From positions 62,001-126,000 of the forward strand of contig UQNZ01000005.1 of the NCBI GenBank assembly GCA_900542525.1: 64,000 nt of DNA, in the 5' to 3' direction. Of this stretch, positions 1 through 6,781 are shown one piece after another. Position 1 is the stretch's first letter; each line of letters opens with the position of its first letter. Source of the stretch: an uncultured Eggerthella sp. (GTDB taxonomy: Bacteria; Actinomycetota; Coriobacteriia; Coriobacteriales; Eggerthellaceae). Made by a program: the position numbers and the translations under genes. A model generated the notes under the pieces. The model was given only the letters and a program-made list of their open reading frames with translations. It did not search any database and was not told where the DNA came from.

Positions 1-1730
1 TTCCAACCGATTCGCGCATTCCGCACGATATCTTCACGCTGCGAAAAGACAACCCGTCCATTGAAGATGGCAGCTTGGTCGAAGTGGAGATCGTGAGCTA
101 TCCTTCGCGCAACAATGCAGCAACGGGCAAGGTGGTGCGGGTGATCGGCGCCGGCGATTCGAGCAACCTCGAGATCGACCTGATCATTGCTCAGCACAAG
201 CTCGAGACCGAATTCAGCGACCAGGCGCTCGATGAAGCAGCTGGGTGCGTGCTCGATGTTGCAGACGCTCTCGCTAAGGGATACCGCGATATTCGCGACC
301 GATTCGTCTTCACGATCGACCCGGTTGACGCGCGCGACTATGACGATGCGCTCTCGTTGGAAATGGAAGGGGAACAAATCCACCTGGGTGTTCATATTGC
401 CGATGTTTCAGGGTATGTACCCTTCGATTCGGCGCTTGATAGCGAAGCGCGCAGGCGTGGGTGTTCGGTCTATCTGGTCGATCGTGTCATCCCGATGCTC
501 CCAGAAGCGCTCTCCAACCAGCTCTGTTCGCTCGTGCCAGCACGTGAGCGCTTGGCGATGTCAGTCGATATCACGTTGCGAAAGAGTGATGGGCAGGTTC
601 TTGCGTATGAGATCTTCCCGAGTGTGATCACTTCCAATGCGCGTCTTTCCTATGACCAAGCACAGGCGCTCATCGATTCTGCTTCTCACGATCTGATCGA
701 TGCCTTCAAGCAGGAAGCAGCTCCCTTTGGTGCGATCGAGCTCGAAGATGAAACGATTCTTCAATTGGCTGAGAAGATAAAGGCTGCTCAGACGCTTTCG
801 GAGCGGCTTTACGAGCGAAGATATGCAGCAGGGTGCATGGAGTTCAATCGTGTTGAAGCACGTGCGATCCTTAGTGATCAAGGCGTGCCTACTGGCATCC
901 GCTATCGAAAGAGGACAGAAGCTACCAAACTCATCGAAGAGGCGATGATCCTCGCTAACCATCTGGTGGCCTCTTGGCTCTCTGAGCGAGGTATACCGTG
1001 CATCTATCGAACCCATGATGCACCAGCACGCGATGCTCTCTTTTCGTTCTATGAGATCCTGCAAGAATTCGATGCCTATCGTTCGATCGATAAGCATCTG
1101 TTTTGCGCTGGCAATCCTCACGTCTTGCAGCAGCTTCTTGCAACGCCGGTTGACGAACAAACTCATGAATTGGTGAGCATGCTGCTTTTGCGCAGCATGA
1201 AACGCGCCGTCTATTCAGTCGAGGATGCTGGTCATTATGGATTGGCGCTCGAACAATACTGCCATTTCACCAGCCCTATCAGACGCTATCCCGATCTTAT
1301 GGTGCACCGCATGGTAAAAGAAGCGTTGCTTAAGAAATCTGCAACCTTCGAAGCGGAGAAGAATTCGAGCGCGTGGATCGCTGAGCATTCATCGGAAATG
1401 GAACGCGTTGCCGCTAAGGCTGAGCACCAATCGCAGCTCGTGAAGCTCATCGAGTATCTTCAGGGCTTAATTGGGCAGCGTTTCGAAACGCTCATCTATA
1501 GCGTCTCCACGTTCGGTGCGGTGCTTCGCATGGAAAATACCGTTTTGGGGTTCATTCCTATCGAAGAGCTCGGCGACGAATATTTCTCTTATAATCCTGA
1601 GCGTTCGACGCTCACGGGTTCCGATACGGGTATGGTCTATCGGATCGGGCAAAAGCTCGAAGTGGTCTTGGCGGAGGCGGACTGGCACAGCCGTGAGGTG
1701 CGCTTCAAGATGGCACCGCGCTTCGAGTAA
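1..1730 (+). CDS. rnr: Ribonuclease R (3'-5' exoribonuclease), 5' end outside window
   Basis: Processive 3'-5' exoribonuclease that degrades structured RNA, including mRNA released by tmRNA trans-translation. The frame is open from base 3, so the true start lies upstream and about 575 residues are visible. A cold-shock/OB segment comes first. The RNB catalytic domain follows, with the metal-binding motif IDPVDARDYDDA (visible residues about 105-116) and the conserved block CHFTSPIRRYPDLMVHR. A C-terminal S1 domain covers about the last 80 residues (GQRFETLIYSVSTFGAV...). All catalytic aspartates are present. In many Gram-positives rnr sits directly before smpB; here an M42 peptidase lies between them. 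Identification is firm; only the N-terminus is missing. Confidence 0.95.
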   Translation, partial: PTDSRIPHDIFTLRKDNPSIEDGSLVEVEIVSYPSRNNAATGKVVRVIGAGDSSNLEIDLIIAQHKLETEFSDQALDEAAGCVLDVADALAKGYRDIRDRFVFTIDPVDARDYDDALSLEMEGEQIHLGVHIADVSGYVPFDSALDSEARRRGCSVYLVDRVIPMLPEALSNQLCSLVPARERLAMSVDITLRKSDGQVLAYEIFPSVITSNARLSYDQAQALIDSASHDLIDAFKQEAAPFGAIELEDETILQLAEKIKAAQTLSERLYERRYAAGCMEFNRVEARAILSDQGVPTGIRYRKRTEATKLIEEAMILANHLVASWLSERGIPCIYRTHDAPARDALFSFYEILQEFDAYRSIDKHLFCAGNPHVLQQLLATPVDEQTHELVSMLLLRSMKRAVYSVEDAGHYGLALEQYCHFTSPIRRYPDLMVHRMVKEALLKKSATFEAEKNSSAWIAEHSSEMERVAAKAEHQSQLVKLIEYLQGLIGQRFETLIYSVSTFGAVLRMENTVLGFIPIEELGDEYFSYNPERSTLTGSDTGMVYRIGQKLEVVLAEADWHSREVRFKMAPRFE

Positions 1731-1767
1731 GATGCGATATGCTCATCGCGCCAGATTGAAAGCGCGC

Positions 1768-1773
1768 TATAAT
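1768..1773 (+). promoter_or_regulatory. Candidate -10 box before the M42 peptidase
   Basis: A perfect TATAAT lies 66 bases before the next start, in the 108-base gap after rnr. No convincing -35 hexamer is seen 16-18 bases upstream, so this is only a candidate. Between it and the gene is a GC-rich short dyad (GCGCG-AG-CGCGC). Confidence 0.35.
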
Positions 1774-1838
1774 TGCCTCAATAAATAGAGCTATGGAGGC
1801 GCGAGCGCGCTTCTTCCTATACAAGAGAGGAGCCAGTC

Positions 1839-2906
1839 ATGGCTAAGGTCGATAAGAAATTCTTGAAGAAGATACTTGAAACTCCTTCAGTTACCGGTGC
1901 AGAGGTGGGCGTTGCAGAGCGTGTGCGCAAACGACTTGCGAACGTGGCGGACTCCATCGAAACCAACGTGATGGGTTCGGTCCATGCCACTCTGAAGGGA
2001 ACCGGCAAAGCTCCTTCGGTCATGATCGCTGCTCACATGGATGAAGTGGGTCTCATGGTCACCTACATAAGCGAAGAAGGATTCTTGAGCGTTGCTGCGG
2101 TTGGAGGCGTTGATGCAGCGATACTGCCTGGCATGCGTGTCGATGTCCATACGAAGCAAGGTATGCTTCGCGGCGTGGTCGGAAGGAAGCCGATCCATCT
2201 TATCAGTCCTGATGAACGCAAGAATGTTACTGCGCTCGACGATCTTGTGATCGATCTGGGCATGTCGGCAAAGCACGTGAAGAAAGCAGTTTCCATCGGC
2301 GATGTGATCACCTACGGAGTAGGCTTCGAAGAGTTCGGTGATGGCATGGCGGTCTCGCGTGGCTTCGATGACAAGATGGGTGTCTATATCGCCGTGCGTG
2401 TGCTCGAAGAGCTTGCGAAAGCGGGTGGAGCGCCAGGCGACTATATCTGTGCAGCAACGGTTCAAGAGGAGATCGGTTTGCGTGGTGGGACCACTTCCGC
2501 CTATAGTGTGCACCCCGATATCGCGATCGCGCTCGATGTTACGCATGCTACGGATTATCCCGGTATCGACCCTGCGAAATACGGCAAGCTCGCCTGCGGG
2601 GAGGGTCCGGTCATCGCGCGTGGACCGAATATCAATCCTGTTGTGTTCGATCGCCTGAAAGCAGCCGCTAAAAAAGCGAAAGTCTCCGTTCAAATAGAGG
2701 CTGAACCGCGGGTCACAGGAACCGATGCGGCTGCGATGCAGATTCAGAGGGGCGGGAAGGCAACCGGTCTCGTTTCAGTTGCGTTGCGTTACATGCATAC
2801 CCCCACAGAGGTCATTGCGCTCCAAGATCTTGAAGCCTGCGTCAAGCTTCTGGTCCAGTTCATCCTTGACCTTGATGAAGAGGTCACGTTCGTCCCTGGT
2901 CTGTAG
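1839..2906 (+). CDS. M42 family metallo-aminopeptidase (glutamyl aminopeptidase / PepA-like, TET type)
   Basis: Cytoplasmic di-metal aminopeptidase expected to trim peptides into amino acids, usually as a dodecameric TET particle. Metal and catalytic residues are all visible: H66 and D68 in AAHMDEVG, D177/D178 in SRGFDDKMG, the general-base pair E210/E211 in VQEEIGLRGG, D233 in ALDVTHA, and H320 in RYMHTPTEV. The length of 355 residues is normal. The start is fixed by a GAGAGGAG Shine-Dalgarno about 8 bases upstream. It ends 2 bases before smpB, so the two are probably co-transcribed and this gene interrupts the common rnr-smpB pairing. Substrate preference (Glu/Asp or broader) cannot be told from sequence. 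Confidence 0.9.
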   Translation: MAKVDKKFLKKILETPSVTGAEVGVAERVRKRLANVADSIETNVMGSVHATLKGTGKAPSVMIAAHMDEVGLMVTYISEEGFLSVAAVGGVDAAILPGMRVDVHTKQGMLRGVVGRKPIHLISPDERKNVTALDDLVIDLGMSAKHVKKAVSIGDVITYGVGFEEFGDGMAVSRGFDDKMGVYIAVRVLEELAKAGGAPGDYICAATVQEEIGLRGGTTSAYSVHPDIAIALDVTHATDYPGIDPAKYGKLACGEGPVIARGPNINPVVFDRLKAAAKKAKVSVQIEAEPRVTGTDAAAMQIQRGGKATGLVSVALRYMHTPTEVIALQDLEACVKLLVQFILDLDEEVTFVPGL

Positions 2907-2908
2907 CT

Positions 2909-3379
2909 ATGTCGCGAATTGATACGTTCATAGCGAAGAATCGTCGCGCGCTGCACGATTACGAGATCCTAGAAACCTATGAGGCGGGTATTGTGCTCAC
3001 GGGTACCGAAGTGCGTTCGCTTCGTGAGAACAACTGCCAGCTCACGGATTGCTTTGCGCTCGTTCGTAATGGGGAAGTGTGGTTGCATAATCTTCATATC
3101 GCGCCCTATTCGCATGGCAACATTGCCAACCAAGATCCCGATCGAGTGCGCAAGCTCTTGCTTCATCGCAATCAGATTCGCGATCTCGTGCGCAAGACCC
3201 AGGAGAAGGGTATGGCACTCGTGCCGCTCAAGATCTATTTCGATAAGAATTCACGCGTGAAGATCGAGTTGGCGGTCGCACGAGGCAAAAAACTCTACGA
3301 TAAACGTGCAGCCATGGCCGAGCGCGATTCGAAACGCGAGATCGATCGTGCGCTCAAAGCGCGTAATCGCTCGTATTAG
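2909..3379 (+). CDS. smpB: SsrA-binding protein SmpB
   Basis: Binds the tRNA-like domain of tmRNA and carries it into the A site of stalled ribosomes. The 156 residues include the OB-fold core (YEILETYEAGIVLTGTEVRSLR, SYAR-like APYSHGN segment) and the basic C-terminal tail that mimics a codon-anticodon helix (KRAAMAERDSKREIDRALKARNRSY). The start is 2 bases after the stop of the M42 peptidase. Its RNA partner ssrA is in the same window at 29173-29544, and RNase R, which acts in the same pathway, is just upstream. Confidence 0.97.
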   Translation: MSRIDTFIAKNRRALHDYEILETYEAGIVLTGTEVRSLRENNCQLTDCFALVRNGEVWLHNLHIAPYSHGNIANQDPDRVRKLLLHRNQIRDLVRKTQEKGMALVPLKIYFDKNSRVKIELAVARGKKLYDKRAAMAERDSKREIDRALKARNRSY

Positions 3380-3393
3380 GAAAGGATGCTGTT

Positions 3394-3867
3394 ATGAACG
3401 AAGCGGTCAAAACCATGATCGAACGACTTCATGCTCGATTGGATGATCTTTCGGTTGTGGTAGATGGCGTTCCGTATGAACTTGCTGGCTATGATAGGAA
3501 GCTCGATAAGATCGACGATCAGATCTATCTTATCGAACGTGAGATCGAGAAGAAGACCGCCCAAAGCGTTCCACTAGAGCCAGTGAGCGAGGCACAATCA
3601 GCTGCGTTCGATAGTGCAACGCAAGCAAAGGAACCAAGCCGAGCTGCAGCAGCTTCGAGCCCTGCATCTGAGCCTGAAGAAGATGAAGCAGGCGAAAAGA
3701 AAGAAGAGGGATTCCTTACCGATTCTGCGAAAGAGACGATCGCAGGAGCAACGAAGAAGCTCAATTCTTTCTATAAGGAAGGCAAGGAAGTCATGGGTGA
3801 GTTTTCCGAAGCTTTTGGCGATATCAAAGATGCGCTTCCTGGCAATCCCTTTAAGAAGCGTCGGTAG
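3394..3867 (+). CDS. Hypothetical protein, coiled coil plus disordered linker
   Basis: I do not recognise this 157-residue protein. It starts 14 bases after smpB behind AGGAAAGGATG, so it is probably the last gene of that operon. Residues 1-60 are helical with heptad-like spacing (IERLHARLDDLSVVVDG, DKIDDQIYLIEREIEKK). Residues 65-115 are Ala/Glu/Ser/Pro-rich and likely disordered. The last 45 residues (TDSAKETIAGATKKLNSFYKEGKEVMGEFSEAF...) look amphipathic and end in a basic KKRR. There is no signal peptide or membrane segment. A terminator follows at 3925. A real gene is likely from spacing and Shine-Dalgarno; the function is unknown. Confidence 0.7.
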   Translation: MNEAVKTMIERLHARLDDLSVVVDGVPYELAGYDRKLDKIDDQIYLIEREIEKKTAQSVPLEPVSEAQSAAFDSATQAKEPSRAAAASSPASEPEEDEAGEKKEEGFLTDSAKETIAGATKKLNSFYKEGKEVMGEFSEAFGDIKDALPGNPFKKRR

Positions 3868-3924
3868 CGCGCAGATAGGGTAGTGGATCAAGAAGCATTC
3901 GTACATTTATTGGTTCTACAGAAA

Positions 3925-3958
3925 GAAGAGGTCATCGACATTAGCCGATGACCTCTTC
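3925..3958. terminator. Bidirectional hairpin between convergent genes
   Basis: A perfect 13-bp stem (GAAGAGGTCATCG and its complement) with an 8-base loop lies between the + strand operon ending at 3867 and the - strand gene ending at 3997. The T-rich flank is modest on either side (TCTTTC; TTTC on the other strand), so termination in both directions is likely but not certain. Confidence 0.7.
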
Positions 3959-3996
3959 TCTTTCGCAGGTTACGTGAAGCGATCGAGCACGAAAGG

Positions 3997-4182
3997 CTAT
4001 TCTACCTCTCGCATGGCTTCATCGAATTCGCCAGCAGTCTCAGCAGCTGCTGCAGCTGCGCCTTCATCGCCCATGGCATCGAAGTCTTCAACGGCGGTTT
4101 CTGCTTCAGCGCGAATATCGTATTCGAGCTTTTCAAGGTCAGCACGCGCGATGCGATCTTTTTCTTCATTTGAGATATCCAT
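3997..4182 (-). CDS. Small acidic hypothetical protein (61 aa)
   Basis: A lone - strand gene between two + strand operons. The product begins MDISNEEKDRIARADLEKLEYD, runs through an Ala-rich stretch and ends GEFDEAMREVE; it is strongly acidic and predicted all-helical. An upstream in-frame GTG at 4191 abuts the Shine-Dalgarno AGGGAGGG, whereas the ATG at 4182 sits 8 bases after it, so the ATG is chosen. A possible -10 (TACAAT on the - strand, 4222-4227) is upstream. No homologue is recognised. The strong ribosome site and the terminator on its 3' side support a real gene. Confidence 0.6.
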   Translation of the reverse strand: MDISNEEKDRIARADLEKLEYDIRAEAETAVEDFDAMGDEGAAAAAAETAGEFDEAMREVE

Positions 4183-4342
4183 GGTGAACACCCTCCCTAA
4201 AGTGATTCTTTTGATAGTTCTATTGTAGTTATACGCACATGAAATGCGATTACCGTAGGGTGACCATTTCTTTTCGCCTTGGCTACAGCCGTCCGCATGA
4301 CGCTGGATAGCTCACTTGGGCGAAAAAATGCTCGTTTTCATC

Positions 4343-4371
4343 TTGGGTGCTCCTATTACCTGTGGTATAGT
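4343..4371 (+). promoter_or_regulatory. Promoter of rpmB
   Basis: TTGGGT, a 17-base spacer and TATAGT, with an extended -10 TG one base upstream of the hexamer. The rpmB start is 73 bases downstream of the -10. Consistent with a strong ribosomal-protein promoter. Confidence 0.5.
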
Positions 4372-4443
4372 GCTAGGGCTTGTTTGAAACATACGGCATA
4401 AACATGCCTGTGAACATTGAACGATAAATGGAGTTGATCAAGA

Positions 4444-4632
4444 ATGTCCAAAGTATGTGAGATCTGCGGTAAAGCACCGAGCGCTGGTCGTAATGTCAGC
4501 CATTCTCATCGTGTTACCAATCGTACCTTCCGCCCGAACATCCAGAAGGTCACGATCAAACTCAATGGCAAGGTCAAACGTGCGAACGTTTGCACGAAGT
4601 GCCTCAAAGCAGGTAACGTCGAGCGCGCATAA
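4444..4632 (+). CDS. rpmB: 50S ribosomal protein L28
   Basis: The 62-residue L28 has the zinc-type cysteine pairs CEICGKAPSAG near the N-terminus and CTKCLKAG near the C-terminus (C+ form), and the conserved SHSHRVTNRTFRPNIQ block that contacts 23S rRNA. It is monocistronic, flanked by a promoter at 4343 and a strong terminator at 4657. Confidence 0.97.
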   Translation: MSKVCEICGKAPSAGRNVSHSHRVTNRTFRPNIQKVTIKLNGKVKRANVCTKCLKAGNVERA

Positions 4633-4656
4633 CAGCCATTCTCGTCCTGTTCTCGG

Positions 4657-4684
4657 AGACCACTCATGATGGGTGGTCTTTTTT
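4657..4684 (+). terminator. Intrinsic terminator after rpmB
   Basis: A 9-bp stem AGACCACTC/GGGTGGTCT (one G-U pair) with a 5-base loop, followed by six T. Classic rho-independent form. Confidence 0.9.
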
Positions 4685-4752
4685 GTGTAAAATGAAGTTC
4701 TAGCCCTAACTGGCGTGGTCGGTTCTGACCAATGCCTATCGAAAGGAGCGCT

Positions 4753-5097
4753 ATGAATACCGATATTCCTGGAGATCTGATCGTCTCCGAAGAGGTCCTG
4801 GCAGATATTGCTGGGCATGCTGCTCTCCAGTGCTATGGTGTGGTTGGCATGGCTCAACCAGCTGCCGCTAATGGTCTTGCGAAATTCCTTCCCCAATCTC
4901 CCTTGCGTAAAGGTGTTACCGTCTCAGTGGATGAGGATGGTGTGCTCATCAGCCTCTATGTCGTTCTTGAGCATGGGGTCAATATCAATGTTGTATCGAC
5001 CAATCTTGTCGATCAGGTTACCTTCGCGCTTGAAGAATTCGTTCAAGCCCCGCTCAAGGGAATCGATGTGCACGTACAAGGAATCAAAGTTCGTTAG
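4753..5097 (+). CDS. Asp23/Gls24 family envelope-stress protein
   Basis: The 114-residue Asp23-domain protein reads LIVSEEVLADIAGHAALQCYGVVGM at its N-terminus and ends VNIVSTNLVDQVTFALEEF...IDVHVQGIKV, the usual alpha/beta pattern of the family. The ATG at 4753 is preferred over the upstream ATG at 4732 because AAAGGAG lies at 4742-4748. In Firmicutes and actinobacteria the gene commonly precedes the DhaL-domain fatty-acid-kinase-like gene, as it does here (46 bases downstream). The exact role is uncertain; the family is linked to membrane stress. Confidence 0.85.
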   Translation: MNTDIPGDLIVSEEVLADIAGHAALQCYGVVGMAQPAAANGLAKFLPQSPLRKGVTVSVDEDGVLISLYVVLEHGVNINVVSTNLVDQVTFALEEFVQAPLKGIDVHVQGIKVR

Positions 5098-5142
5098 AGC
5101 TATTCGCTCGAAGCTGAATCGCTCGCACGAGGAGTCATTTGA

Positions 5143-6771
5143 ATGAGTAATTACAGTTCCAATGATGTGGCAAACGCCATCGCCGCTGCCGCAAAAGCTT
5201 TGGATGCACGCAAGGATGAGATCAATCGACTGAATGTTTTCCCTGTGCCGGACGGCGATACGGGAACCAACATGTCGCTCACGCTTGCCATGGTCGTGGA
5301 AAACCTTGCAGCGTTGCCGATCGGTGCTTCGAATGCCGATAAGCGTCGTGCGATCACCACGGGTGCACTCATGGGTGCGCGTGGAAATTCTGGTGTTATC
5401 ACTTCGCAGATCCTGCGCGGTCTGTGCGAAGGATTCGATGGCCATGAAGACTTCGACATCGATGCGATCGGTGATGCCTTCGCTAAAGCGGTCGAAGTTG
5501 CCTTCAATGCGGTGCGTAAGCCAGTTGAAGGCACGATTCTTACGGTGCTGCGCGATACGGCTGAAGCTGCGCGCCCTGTTAAGAAGAACCGTCCAAGCCT
5601 CGAAGAGTATTTGCAGAATATTGTGAATGCTGCTTATGCTTCCGTTCAGCGCACGCCCGACCTGCTTCCGGTCTTGAAGGAAAACGGCGTGGTCGATGCG
5701 GGTGGCTATGGCCTGGCGATCTTCTTCGATTCGTTCGTTGCTGCTCTTACTGGTCGCGCTGAAGCGCTTGTCGATGAAATGGCGTTCGCGCGTACAGCCG
5801 CCCCGAAGGCAGAGATCGAGCAGATCAACGATTGGGAAGGTTCCAATTACACCTACTGTAACGAATTCCTTGTCCATACGGACGATCTCGATCAAGATGC
5901 AGCGCTCGATTTCCTCCAGACGATGGGCGATTGTGAACTGTGCGTCGGCAACGCGCCGGTCTATAAGGTACACGTCCACTCGAACACGCCAAACAAGGTA
6001 CTCGAGTACTTCCTCGATCGCGGCGCAGTCTCCGAAGTTCATATTCACAATATGAAGCTCCAAAGTGCAGCTCGCAGTGCTTCTCTTGAAGAGGATCAGG
6101 CCCAAGAGCGCAAGCCTATTGGTCTTGTTGCGGTCTGCGCAGGTTCAGGCAATGCTGCCATCCTCGAGAGCCTTGGCGTTGATGTGGTCGTATCTGGTGG
6201 TCAAACCATGAATCCTTCCACGAAGGAGCTGCTTGATGCGGTCAATCGTGTCAACGCAGATGCGGTCATCATCCTTCCTAACAATAAGAACATCATCATG
6301 GCTTCTCAGAGCTGTGCCGATGTTTCCGAAAAGCCTTGTGCGGTCGTCCCGACGACGAGCGTGCCCGAGGCCTTCTCCGCACTGTTCGTTTTCGACGAGA
6401 GCGCAACGCTTGAAGATAACGTCGAAGAGATGACCGAAGTAGCGGGCGAAGTGAAGACGGGCGAGGTAACGTGCGCGATCAAAGACGCGAAAGACGCTCA
6501 TGGCAATCCCATCAAAGAAGGGGACACGATCGGCATCGCAGATGGCTCGATCGAAGTGGTGAGCGATAGTGTGGTCGATGCGACGCTTGGAATCCTGGCT
6601 GCCATGGAAGCCGAAGATGCCGACACGCTCACGATTCTTGCGGGCGAAGATCTTTCACAAGAAGCGTTCGATTCGATCGTTGAGCGCATCGAAGAGGCGT
6701 ATGAAGATATCGAGATCGACCCGCATCGCGGCGAGCAACCACTCTATCCGATCATCCTTTCGCTCGAATAA
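5143..6771 (+). CDS. fakA: DhaL-domain kinase, YloV/FakA family
   Basis: A soluble 542-residue protein. The N-terminal DhaL nucleotide-binding domain carries the Mg-ATP motif NVFPVPDGDTGTNMSLT (residues 31-47) and GARGNSGVITSQILRG. The middle and C-terminal DegV-like part contains HVHSNTPNKVLEYFLDRGAV and the GDTIGIADGSI loop. In S. aureus the homologue FakA phosphorylates fatty acids carried by FakB so that they enter phospholipid synthesis with PlsX/PlsY; plsX lies downstream at 11.7 kb. The start has a GAGGAG site 9 bases upstream. No fakB (DegV) gene is in the window, so the substrate assignment is by family only. Confidence 0.87.
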   Translation: MSNYSSNDVANAIAAAAKALDARKDEINRLNVFPVPDGDTGTNMSLTLAMVVENLAALPIGASNADKRRAITTGALMGARGNSGVITSQILRGLCEGFDGHEDFDIDAIGDAFAKAVEVAFNAVRKPVEGTILTVLRDTAEAARPVKKNRPSLEEYLQNIVNAAYASVQRTPDLLPVLKENGVVDAGGYGLAIFFDSFVAALTGRAEALVDEMAFARTAAPKAEIEQINDWEGSNYTYCNEFLVHTDDLDQDAALDFLQTMGDCELCVGNAPVYKVHVHSNTPNKVLEYFLDRGAVSEVHIHNMKLQSAARSASLEEDQAQERKPIGLVAVCAGSGNAAILESLGVDVVVSGGQTMNPSTKELLDAVNRVNADAVIILPNNKNIIMASQSCADVSEKPCAVVPTTSVPEAFSALFVFDESATLEDNVEEMTEVAGEVKTGEVTCAIKDAKDAHGNPIKEGDTIGIADGSIEVVSDSVVDATLGILAAMEAEDADTLTILAGEDLSQEAFDSIVERIEEAYEDIEIDPHRGEQPLYPIILSLE

Positions 6772-6781
6772 GAGAGTGAAC

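Noticed and set aside
4924..6105. 393-codon open frame antisense to the FakA-type gene
   Set aside because: No ribosome site, no family resemblance; GATCG-rich codons of the sense gene keep the complementary frame open.
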